Assembly: GCA_903772945.1 (NCBI GenBank) | Contig: CAICTM010000302.1 | Span: 1 to 64,000 of the forward strand | Source: Seminavis robusta | Taxonomy: Eukaryota; Bacillariophyta; Bacillariophyceae; Naviculales; Naviculaceae | Direction: 5' to 3' | Length of the DNA stretch: 64,000 nucleotides | Translations under genes and position numbers: made by a program | Part shown: piece by piece, positions 55,054 through 64,000 of the stretch | How the letters are laid out: every line of letters starts with the position of its first letter | How positions within the stretch are numbered: position 1 is the stretch's first letter | The notes under the pieces: generated by a model | What the model saw: only the letters and a program-made list of their open reading frames with translations | Database searches by the model: none | Told to the model about the DNA's origin: nothing

Positions 55054-55454
55054 TGAGGGCGTACTACAGTCCGTAACATTTTTAAAACAGTCTGACTGTA
55101 CAGTATTTTGGTATCGTATGGTCCTTCTCCATGCAGCTACATGAAGCTAGAATGCAGTAGGTTTTGAACTTTTCTATTGTGTGCTTGTACTTCTTATTAG
55201 TTAGTCTTCAGCCATGTCTAAAAGTCGGATCCAATGGATAGCCGTGCCGTACCCGGACCAAAGCGAACGGTTTGCTCCTATATAAACCCTGTCCTTTTTG
55301 CACGAACGTCCTGATATGATATGTATCTCTTTGGATAGCCCAGTGGTTGTACTATTAATAGCTAGCTAGCTCGAGCCTGGTCTTTGTGGCTTTGGTTGTT
55401 GCGTCGTGTCCGGCCACCTAGACGACACGCAGCAGCAGTTTTGGAAGGTCCATC

Positions 55455-57712
55455 TTGGGTTGGATCTCTCGGATCTTGGGGATTGTTTCTTGGTCTCGGG
55501 CGATTCCAAAAAAGCTGAACCGAGACCCGAGATCCAAGAACCGAGATCAAGACCCGAGCTCTACATAGACTTACTCGAGATGGCCAATTTCATCCTCACC
55601 ATAAAGAAGCGTCCAGTGCTCTCCCTCATATGGTATGGTACCGGTATGGTATGGTACCGTAACAGGAGAGAAATCGAAGCGTTGAGTGATCAATCGATCT
55701 ATTGAGTCGATCGATCGCACCTCTACTATACTGGTACCGGTACCGTACTATGATGATTCACTCCGGCCGATCTTCTCAGGTGCAGAAATGCAAGCCATCC
55801 CCCACCTCAGCTAGGTTGTCTGCAGTTGACCATCAAGTTGGAGAACAAGGGTACCGTACCGGTACGCCTCCGGTTCTCCGGTTGTCTGCAGTTCAGCACA
55901 GATTCAAGTTGGTGAATTTGAAGAGCAAGGGGCTATTTGTTGTTTTCTCTGCTTCACTGTCGACAGGCGACGAAATTCCAGTCCAGTCCAGTCTAGTCCA
56001 GTCCATCGAAGGATCGATTGCTGCGGATAGCAAGAGCTGTCAGCAGCCTGAACAGATCTATCTATTGTCACCGCGAATCATTTGAAACGCAGCCGGAGAA
56101 GACGAAAATTCACAGAGGAGGCTCCTTTGTTATTCCTATGCATATTTTGAATACTATTTGCTTTCGAACAAGTCCTCGAGTACCGGTAGCAGCCTCGTAT
56201 TGTTGTTATCCGGAGCGATCGATGGTTCGCGAAGAACTCGACAGTGGTATTGTGTTTCCGTCGTCTCCTGTTGCGTTTGACACGATTTGTTGGGCGTTCA
56301 ATGGTGCCAGCTATCGCCGAAGAAATCTCGGGTGACTCCATGGATCTCGGCTACAGGCCCTTCGGTCACCGGTGATCTCGGTCTAGATCTTGCTTAATCT
56401 TTCCCACTCTCGGCTTGGATCTCTGGGATCTTGGGTGGCTCAACTCTTGGCCAAAAACAAAAAACTGCTTCCTCTGTGTACCCGATACTAGTCTAGTATA
56501 TTTGCTTGACCACTTTCCAACGCATGCACGAGCAGCTGTGACCACTTCTTTCTCTCACGGTGGACCACAGGATGCAACAATTGACAGCCTTGCGAGCTTG
56601 AAGGTTGCGAAGCAGCAGACGATTTTGTTGTTATTTGTCGCAGTTGTTGTTCTTGGCGCTTTGGCTACGGTACTGTTGACAACTCGGCTTCGTATGGCCT
56701 GTCAAGTTGAACGATGCTATCCCTTTGAGAACACCAACAGGAAGAATCAAGTTTGATGAGAGCAGTGACCAACCTTCAGCTCCTGGAAAGTCCTTTGGTG
56801 GGTCGATTGTTGTTTTTGTTCCAGATGCGGTCGACTCATTGGACTGACTCATGGCTTGACGTAGTGTAGCCTTGACCCTACCGTATACAAAAGTTTGGTT
56901 GACTCCGCGGCATGGTCATTTGCAAAAGGCTTCGCTTCGTTTTCTGCTAGCAAAATGTCAACTCGACCCCTCAACTTTTAAAATTAGGACTCCAAGAAGG
57001 ATTTCCCGCCTGAGATATTTTCTGAGGCAATTAAAGATCTTAATGTCAAGGCAAACCAGTCTCGCGACAGTTTTGGGGAACCTCCTCTTAAATATACTCA
57101 CACGCAGCTTTTCCACGAAAAGCGAGGTCCAAGAGCCGAGATCGGCCTCATCATTTTTTAACTTGGAAAAAAGAAAAGGCAAGTACAGTATAATCCATCA
57201 CGGAAGAGGGCTTGCCAATAGTAGCATTTCCTTGGCCAGGATCAGGAGTACCGTACCGGTACCACTAGCTAGAAAATACGAAATAGTCTTGTATTCTGAT
57301 ACTGAGGCTTGATACTACCGGTAGAGGTCATTGGATACGGTAGCCGTACCGTAGCTCTCTTGTGGGTTGTTGGTGTCTCCTCGCTCCTGTTGCCTTTCAT
57401 TCAATGAGGACATGACTGTCACTCGACGGCGATCTGCTCGGGCTGATGATACTACCAGTACGGTAGTAGGACTGGACTTCACTCCTCCTTCCTTCGTATC
57501 TGGCTGATAGACTAGACTACATGTAGTTTTAAAATAAGAAAACCGGAGACTAACCCTTGCTCTTTACAATTGTCTAACTTGACTGTGATGATCAGCGGCC
57601 AAGCCAAAGCCAAGACATGGCTGTCCTTGACATCCCACCTTCCACATACAGTGTTCAATCGCGTGCGATCTTGGTTGATCTCGGCCTGGATCTTCCGGAT
57701 CTCGGCCCTCTC
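55455..57712. repeat. Dispersed GATCTCGG-type repeat clusters
   Basis: Words of the form GGATCTCGG / CCGAGATCC recur in four clusters here and also at 35890-36005. At 55481-55535, CTTGGTCTCGGG and CCCGAGATCCAAG pair as an inverted repeat. Orientation is mixed. Confidence 0.6.
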
Positions 57713-58471
57713 CTTGCCCTCGACTGCGGCCATGCATGTTTTGTTAGCCTGGCTAGCTAGCTAGCTACAACTGGTAGAACTTTCGGTTGGATGATGCGAC
57801 TTGACGAGAGTCAGCAGCTGTGACCACTTCTTTTTTTAGTGTCATGAGGGTCACAACCACCTTGGTGTCAAGTGTCTTCTTTCGCGATGAAACGGCGCTG
57901 CCCTCCACATCTTTCCCACAACATTATCGCAACACAGGCAAGTTCGAATTCAATCGATAAAGGCAAGCTATTGTAGTACAGTACGTCCAGCTATCCAGAG
58001 CAAACCAAGTCAAGTCAGTCTTTTATTAAGCTCCTCTTGTCTTGAAATCCAAGCCAAGCCAAGCCAAGCCAAGCTTAGCTGAAGCCTCAGAGTGCTACTA
58101 GCGGTACATGTAGCTAGCTAGAAGAACAAAGAATCAAGTCTGAGGTCAGCTATATGCATAAGTGAAGCAAGCATCTCCTTCTCTTATCTCTACAAACATA
58201 CAAGTACCAGTGCCAGTACCAGTACAAGTCAATAGATTCAAGATTCAGCTTCAGTGGGCTTGGCCTTCACACTTTGCTTTTTACCTCATCTTTCTGCCTG
58301 AAGCCTGAAGTCTGATCTCTCAAGCCTCAAGTCTTTCTGCATCTGATCTCATTCATTCATTCATTCATCTGGTTGATCCCAAACCATCCAACAAGCCTGG
58401 TCTTTGAAAAGATTCTTTCTGCCATTGCAAGCAAGCAACTACTCGTACTGGTACTGTAGATCAGGGAGATC

Positions 58472-58523
58472 AGGAAAGAAAGAAAGAAAGAAAGAAAGAT
58501 CAGATCAGAAGAGAAAGAGTCAA
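58472..58523 (+). promoter_or_regulatory. Purine-only tract directly upstream of the PrsW-like gene
   Basis: An AAAG microsatellite followed by GATCAGATCAGAAGAGAAAG runs up to the start codon at 58525. It is almost free of T and C on the plus strand. Such tracts are common in 5' UTRs; any regulatory role is inference. Confidence 0.45.
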
Positions 58524-58524
58524 G

Positions 58525-61183
58525 ATGACTTCCTTTGCCCCCATTTCCTCTACTGATTCCATGAGACGCAATCGCATTGCGGCGCAACAGCACGAACCCG
58601 TCATTCTTGCTTCCACGGGAACCATTGTCACCGATTTGCCAGATTCCGAATATCCACGACCTTTGCAAATTGGAGACTACTCGCAGCGTTCACAATCACA
58701 ACAATCGGCTTACTATTATGAAACAACCACCACCACCTATTCTTATCGAGGAGGATTCTCCACGTCACTCTGTGATTTATTCCAAGATCCACGAGATCGG
58801 TCCAGTTGTTGTGCCCTCACGTGCTGTGGAACCTTTCTACAAGATCGGAATCGATTTATACTCACGGGAGAAATGCCACCGCCCTGGTGGATGCGCATTC
58901 TCGTCCATGTCGGAGGATTTGTCCTCTCTGTCATTGTATCGTCCATTCTCGTTGCATTATTCTTCAACAATCAACACTCTCTCCTGGCAGCCCTCTTGCC
59001 ACCCGTCCTTTTTGTCATGGCCATGTTGCTACGAGGCACGACCATGCGACAACAATTACGAAAACAATTGCAAATTCGCATGATGGAAACAACAAACCCA
59101 CAATCACACAACAATGATAACCACCAATCCTCCTCCTTCTCCCAACAGCTTCATCTTTCAACCCGCAGCGAACATTGGTGTTGTGCCTTGGTCAGCAATG
59201 ACCGTCGACGTACACTCGCACACCCCAACAATACTACTACTGCCATGTCACGCACCCAACGCGACCAACACTACTTTCTCCAAGAAGAGCGACAACGACG
59301 ACAGCAAGCCGATTTTTGTTTTCGCATTTGGCAATTACTGTCGTGTCTGTGCTGCGATATATGCTGTTTCAGTTGGTGTCACTGGTGTGGCATGTGTGCC
59401 ACCGGACAAGAAGATCGAGAACTACGACGATTGTTGCCACCGCAAGTCTTTTGGAGAGATTACATTACCTTTCAACCCTACGGGGAATATTATCCCCAAA
59501 TTGAATGGTTGCGACAGCAGCAACAACAGCACACGACTACCACAACTTTTTGGAATCATTTGGGAGCACTCTCGCAGTTGTCTCAAAAACTACTGTCGCT
59601 CTTGCAATGTTCCATTCTGCTGTTACTCGGAATTGCCACCTTTCACATTATCAGCAGTTTTTCCATTGGAAAAGTATTTGTCGTCGTGGCGACATTGGCA
59701 CAAGCATTTCTCATACTCTACCTCGTCTATTGGCGTCATCATCGAATGGATGTGAGTTTGGATGCCATTATCAAATTCTTTGCTTCGGGGTTCGTACTGG
59801 CCATGACGGCCGCATTGGTCGTCGAACTCCTATTGGACGCTATTGGAGAAGTCATTTTCAGTATCGTCATGACCAACGAATACATTCAAGATCATCCGGA
59901 AGTGCTCACCATGGACGATGATTACGCCATTGCACATGGACAAGTGGGACCCTTTTCCAACATCGAAACCTTCAAGGGCATGGCACAAAAACACTACATC
60001 ACCTTGCTCGTTTATCTATTTTTCAAGGCCGTCGTCGTGGCAGCGTTGGTCGAGGAAATGACCAAGTATTATTGCTTTTGGATGGTCGAACATCCCGATT
60101 ACATTTACGGATCACTCCGGCATGTCAACCCGGAAATGGGAGAAGAGGGAGCGTTTTGCAATCATCCCGCTGACAATAATAATAATCATGGCACTACAAC
60201 AAATACAAATACAAATACGACGACGAGCCAACAACAACAACAATGCGTCGTCGCGCCACCCACGTCCCCGTCCGAATCGGCCACCACGGGAATGCCGCCC
60301 TTTCGACCACGACAAACACCCAATCACACCACGGCGGGGGCAGCCATTACCGTCGGTATGATTGCCACGGCTGCTGGATTTGCCTGTTCCGAAAATCTCA
60401 TGTATGTCTTTAGTCAGAATTCCGTGGCGGGAGGTGAGTACAGTACAGTGCATCGAATCGAATCGAATCGAATCGAATGATTCAATCGTATCGTATCGTA
60501 ACGAATCGCTCGTGTGGCGTTGCTTGCCTGCTTTGTTCTGTGGAGCCCTGCTTCTATGTACTCATGCGAACGAACGAGTGCATGAGGATTGCGCGAAATG
60601 ATTCAATCGCGTTTTGCTTGGAGACGACTCAACTCTCACCCACGCCACGCCACTTGCATTTTCTTCACGTCGTTTTGGGATGAAAGAAATCACGGTTTTA
60701 ATGGTTCGAAGTGCCTTGCCTGTACACTCGATATGTGCCGCCATTCAAAGTATCGGGGTAGTACGGCGGGATGTGGAGCAGGATACCGACTACAAGATTG
60801 GATGGGCCATCTTTCCGGCAGTGCTTTTGCACGGAATGTTCGACTTTATACTGCTCTCGCTTTCCATGATGGAATACGTCTGGTCTCCCTCTTCCAGTAG
60901 TAGCACCAACAATAATAGTCAAGGCGGCGACAACAACAGCCAACACAGCAATGCCGGGGCGCATGACGATTGGCTTGGAACCAACGATGACGAGTACCCC
61001 GCCCCAGTGGAGTATTCGGAAACGTTTGCTGAACAAATGTTGAGTTTCAGTGTCGGGGCCGCAATTACCATGATCGGGGTCATTTATTATGTGAACGAGT
61101 CAGGCAAACAACGACACCGACTACAGGCTTTGGAAATGACAACCGCAGAAGTGCCATCGACAGCGGGGCTAGTGTTCACGTAA
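58525..61183 (+). CDS. PrsW-like intramembrane protease with PLAC8-like Cys-rich region
   Basis: Two exons, 58525-60433 and 60687-61183, give 801 aa. The intron (253 bp, GT-AG) is longer than the others here and starts with GAATC repeats (60453-60478). The N-terminal half has two Cys-rich patches: CCALTCCGTFLQDRNRF near 95-112 with PPPWW, and LCCDICCFSWCHWCGMCATG followed by QEDRELRRLLP near 275-305. They resemble PLAC8 but are divergent. A multi-span membrane region follows. PrsW hallmarks are ALVEEMTKYY (Glu510, Glu511, Lys514), GFACSEN (Glu623) and candidate metal ligands in PVHS (His650) and LLHGMFDF (His685). PrsW relatives are membrane metallo-endopeptidases of the CAAX-protease clan. 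A His/Asn/Thr-rich loop separates the motifs. Substrate unknown. Confidence 0.8.
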
Positions 61184-63272
61184 ACTGCTGTGATAACAAT
61201 TAGTATCTACTGCGCCGGTTCTCATCAGAGCTCTCTGAATGATTCAGAGCTCTCTGCAATTTTGCGTTTCCCACGCCCTGATATCTGCATGGCGGCAATG
61301 TCTAAAACTAATGATTGCACCAGCATCCCATGGTCATCCATTCTCATGCAGGCATTGCAGCACGCTCATCATGGGCATATTGGAGGTACTCAAGATGTTC
61401 TTGAGCTGCCCCATTACATGTGAAGGCATGCCATGGACAGCCATTGGAAAAAGAGCCATCTCAAACTGTGCTGCCAATAGCTGCCAGTAGACCCCCTCTT
61501 AAGATTGAAATGGAATATTATATTCAGAGTGGACTGTGAGATGGATTACATGGAACTTCTTGTCTGCTAGCTACTGCGGTAGGAGACGATACCAGTGTGG
61601 CTAGCTACTACCGCACCCCAGATAATTATAGAACAAAGGTAATTGAAAAAACTCTTTTGGGAAAATACAAAAAATACTATCAGATAGTTGAGTCCTCAGT
61701 CAGCTTCACAAAACCTGTACTGTCTGAAGTTTCAAACAATGTCTCTGAACACTGTCTTACGTGAGTAGACTATGACTGAGTGACGAGTCTTGAAGAATTT
61801 TAAAAGGCCAATCGGGGGCCATGCGCGGACCGTATTTAGCCTCAGTGTAGGTTAACAGTGTCTTTTTTAAACTAAAAGACTTATTTTTTTTCGCCACTAT
61901 CATGCTTAAAAAGAGCACAGAAGAGCTTTTTATGCCCAAAGATGGCCACTTTTGCTCTGAAGATCTCGTCGAATCGAATCTTTCTACAACTATGGTGGTG
62001 GTAATCCACTTTCCCGACTCCTACCACCATCAAAGCTCACTATTGGGTGGGTATTGTGTTGCTAGTATACTTAACTAGGTGCCTACTTCCAACAGGAGAC
62101 GATAGGATTCCATCATTAGGACCACTCTCTGGACCCCTGAACAGTGGCAGTGTCTGCACGACCGACCTCGAATCCTGCTTCTCCCGATTGATTGCGCTGA
62201 TCCTGTGGTTGGAAGTTGGCCCTCTCCTGTTAATCATGGTTAGAACTATTATAAATGGAGAGGATCCTGTAGTAGAAGTTGCCACAGTTCTCTCTTGTTG
62301 CCGTCATTCTTTTTCTCCTTTTCTTTAGGGCACACAACACGTACACGTACCGTGAAGCCTAGACTACCCCAACGCCAAGGTCGTTTGCTCCGGCCGCAAT
62401 TCGATTTTCCCATCTACAGTGGTCTCATGATGCGTCAGGAATGGGAGATCCAACACCAGGCTATCCTGGGATCAGCCACTGACGTGTGCAGAGACAGGCA
62501 AACTGCTTGCTTGTATGTAGCTAGAAGCCAAAACCAGAAATAGGATGTCACCACACGACACACAAACATCCAAGTGGTGGGGGTACTTTGGCTCTGTCAA
62601 TGGGTCAACAACTTGGATCGTGCTCACGTCTTGCTACTGGTACTAGCTAGCTAGTCGACTCAGCCTAAAGCTGCGTGGCTCTGCATCGAATTGGCTTCAA
62701 GTTTCTTGGATCTGTGTGGGGCTGCAGCCAATTAGTACTAGTAACACCTCAAGGCATGGCTCTGCAGCTTCAAGTTTCTTGGAGGTGTGTGGCCCCGGTT
62801 GGCTTCAAGTTTCTTGGGGCCGCGTGAGCGGGGGCAGGACAAGACTTGGTAGCTGACCTGCATTCACGGCAGTATTGGTTCATTTTAGTCAGGGGTACGG
62901 GGCGGCTGTGTTTCTGAAATCGTAAAAGTATGCATAGCTGCGCGTAGTCTTCACATAAAAATGCAAAACAGATGGACTGTTGAAACTTATCTTGTGCGTA
63001 ACTGGATGTAATGTAACTGTGCGTAACTGCTATGCTATGAAGAGTGCGGCTGTGCTGTGTTGTTGTGGTTAACCCTGTAATTTCCCCATACCCAGTTCCC
63101 GGACCCCAGCGTCGTGGTAAGGCAAGGTACGTGCGCGCTTTTGTTGCCTCTCTGCAGGATGGATGGATGGAGCAAAAACTCCACAGAAGCCCAAGACACA
63201 GAAGTGGTACAGGTGCTTCATCAAAGCTCACAAATCCAAAACAAAAAAGTTAGAAACCAAACAAAAATCAAC
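61184..63272. other. Intergenic region
   Basis: It contains a hairpin-like repeat at 61566-61616 (GCGGTAG...CTACCGC), another at about 61992-62032 (ATGGTGGTGGTA...TACCACCAT), and a three-copy degenerate repeat at 62690-62830. No gene was recognised. Confidence 0.5.
62690..62830 (+). repeat. Three degenerate copies of a TTGGCTTCAAGTTTCTTGG phrase
   Basis: Copies begin near 62692, 62766 and 62799. Each is followed by a G/T-rich GTGTGG or GCGTG stretch. The spacing is uneven. Confidence 0.65.
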
Positions 63273-64000
63273 ATGAAATTCTTGTCTGCTGCTACTCTCT
63301 TCCTTCTTGCTGCAAGCACCACAACATGCCTGGGAAAAGTTAGGAGGCGCTACTTGGAAGAAGTTGTCAAGCCTGAGCAACTCAACCAAAGCTGCAGCAA
63401 TCTCAAGTACGAAATGTTCATTGCTGTGGAGGGAGACCACATGGGGATCTTTGCTCAACCAACCAGAGATATCCCTGAGGAGGAACTTCCAGAAGATTGT
63501 GGACCCATGTTCTTTCACCAAGTACCTCCAGCTCCCAAGGAGGTTGGCCCATCTAGTGTGGACAGGTTCCTCCCTGGTGCTTTGTATCCCCTTGGGGATC
63601 ACAACATGACGGACATTTTGATTGCATTTGATTCTGTCCCCAACTCTGATGAAACGTATGACATTGTCACACACCATTGTGCAATCTTGATCCTTCAGAT
63701 GATGTGCTCTTTGAACATCCCTCTAGTACAGGACATGAAAGATTGGGCTGCTGGTGAGCTGATGCGCACTGGTGAGGCTAAGGACAGCATTGTCTCCATG
63801 ACTCGTGACAGTGTCAGTTTTGACCTGCTTGGTATTGCTCGGAATGCCTCAGCTGCGGCTTCCATTAGGACACTTGTGGAGTACGATGCTGACATGTTCT
63901 ACTGTCCTGCTGTTGAAGAGACGAAAGCTGACGAATTTGAATGCTCTGGGTCTGGCAATTACTTTGGTACGAAAGTCTCCATGGCTTCTCTCTCTGCAAT
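63273..64000 (+). CDS. Secreted protein of unknown family, runs off the right edge
   Basis: From ATG at 63273 the frame stays open for 242 codons to the window end. It starts MKFLSAATLFLLAASTTTCL, a clear signal peptide. The mature part has spaced Cys residues (NQSCSNLKYEMF, EDCGPMFF, HHCAILILQMMC, FYCPAVEE, FECSGSG) and N-glycosylation sites (NQS, NMT, NAS), as expected for an extracellular disulphide-bonded protein. Codon choice looks like the other genes here. The short antisense frames it overlaps are shadows. No family is recognised, and the missing 3' part may hold the informative domain. Confidence 0.7.
   Translation, partial: MKFLSAATLFLLAASTTTCLGKVRRRYLEEVVKPEQLNQSCSNLKYEMFIAVEGDHMGIFAQPTRDIPEEELPEDCGPMFFHQVPPAPKEVGPSSVDRFLPGALYPLGDHNMTDILIAFDSVPNSDETYDIVTHHCAILILQMMCSLNIPLVQDMKDWAAGELMRTGEAKDSIVSMTRDSVSFDLLGIARNASAAASIRTLVEYDADMFYCPAVEETKADEFECSGSGNYFGTKVSMASLSA

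Larger units (their letters stand above)
55054..58524. other. Long intergenic region with dispersed GATCTCGG repeats and microsatellites
   Basis: No convincing gene. GATCTCGG-type words cluster at 55455-55560, 56325-56435, 57118-57145 and 57665-57712. An AAGCC microsatellite is at 58050-58073, an ATTC one at 58349-58368 and an AAAG one at 58472-58498. A 20-bp phrase, GCAGCTGTGACCACTTCTTT, occurs at about 56532 and again at 57814. Open frames here (for example 55702-56085, 56415-56756, 56872-57312) show no motif. Confidence 0.5.

Noticed and set aside
1-64000. tRNA, rRNA or snoRNA genes
   Set aside because: No cloverleaf A/B-box pair or conserved rRNA block was recognised by eye. A covariance-model search would be needed to exclude small RNAs.

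Overview
The window looks like nuclear DNA of a diatom, probably a pennate one. The evidence is a secreted giant protein with Pro-Ser ('PSxxPS') repeats joined to a BspA-like (DUF285) domain, long low-complexity cytosolic proteins, compact GT-AG introns (mostly 65-140 bp), a possible plastid-type presequence, and no bacterial operon structure. The species is inference; Seminavis-type diatoms would fit. No rRNA or tRNA gene was recognised by eye.

Layout. 1-1.7 kb: two tandem minus-strand copies of a permuted NlpC/P60-like (papain-fold) protein, the first cut by the window edge. 4-11.4 kb: a six-exon plus-strand gene for a secreted Cys-rich-repeat, PSS-repeat and BspA-like surface protein of about 2,322 aa. 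11.7-20.1 kb: a convergent single-exon gene for a 2,794-aa disordered, ankyrin-like and coiled-coil protein. 20-29 kb: gene-poor, with two copies of an unrecognised small protein family flanking a broken Penelope-like retroelement. 29.3-32.5 kb: a MITE-like element just upstream of a three-exon gene for a membrane-anchored protein with two AapJ-like (bacterial amino-acid-binding) modules. 32.8-36.4 kb: a second TIR element built around a 10-bp minisatellite, and other repeats. 36.4-39.6 kb: an alpha/beta hydrolase and a small basic Ser-rich protein. 41.2-46.7 kb: a ten-exon DExH-box RNA helicase of the DHX29/DHX57 type. 47.8-49.7 kb: a secreted unknown protein. 50.6-50.9 kb: stacked hairpins and a 21-bp minisatellite. 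52.4-55.1 kb: a coiled-coil, probably organellar protein, a decayed gene and a small unknown protein. 58.5-61.2 kb: a PrsW-like membrane protease joined to a PLAC8-like Cys-rich region. 63.3 kb to the end: a secreted unknown protein running off the window.

The genes do not form one pathway; this is an ordinary eukaryotic neighbourhood with much species- or lineage-specific content. Cell-surface or secreted products are prominent (PSS/BspA protein, AapJ-like protein, two secreted unknowns). The most unusual features are the small paralogous protein family, two TIR elements with strongly repetitive interiors, and a striking excess of short palindromic words (TACCGGTA, CTAGCTAG, TACTAGTA, TACATGTA) that also invade the coding sequence of the AapJ-like gene. 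Exon joins were worked out by hand from splice signals, reading frame and conserved protein motifs; no search or alignment was run.
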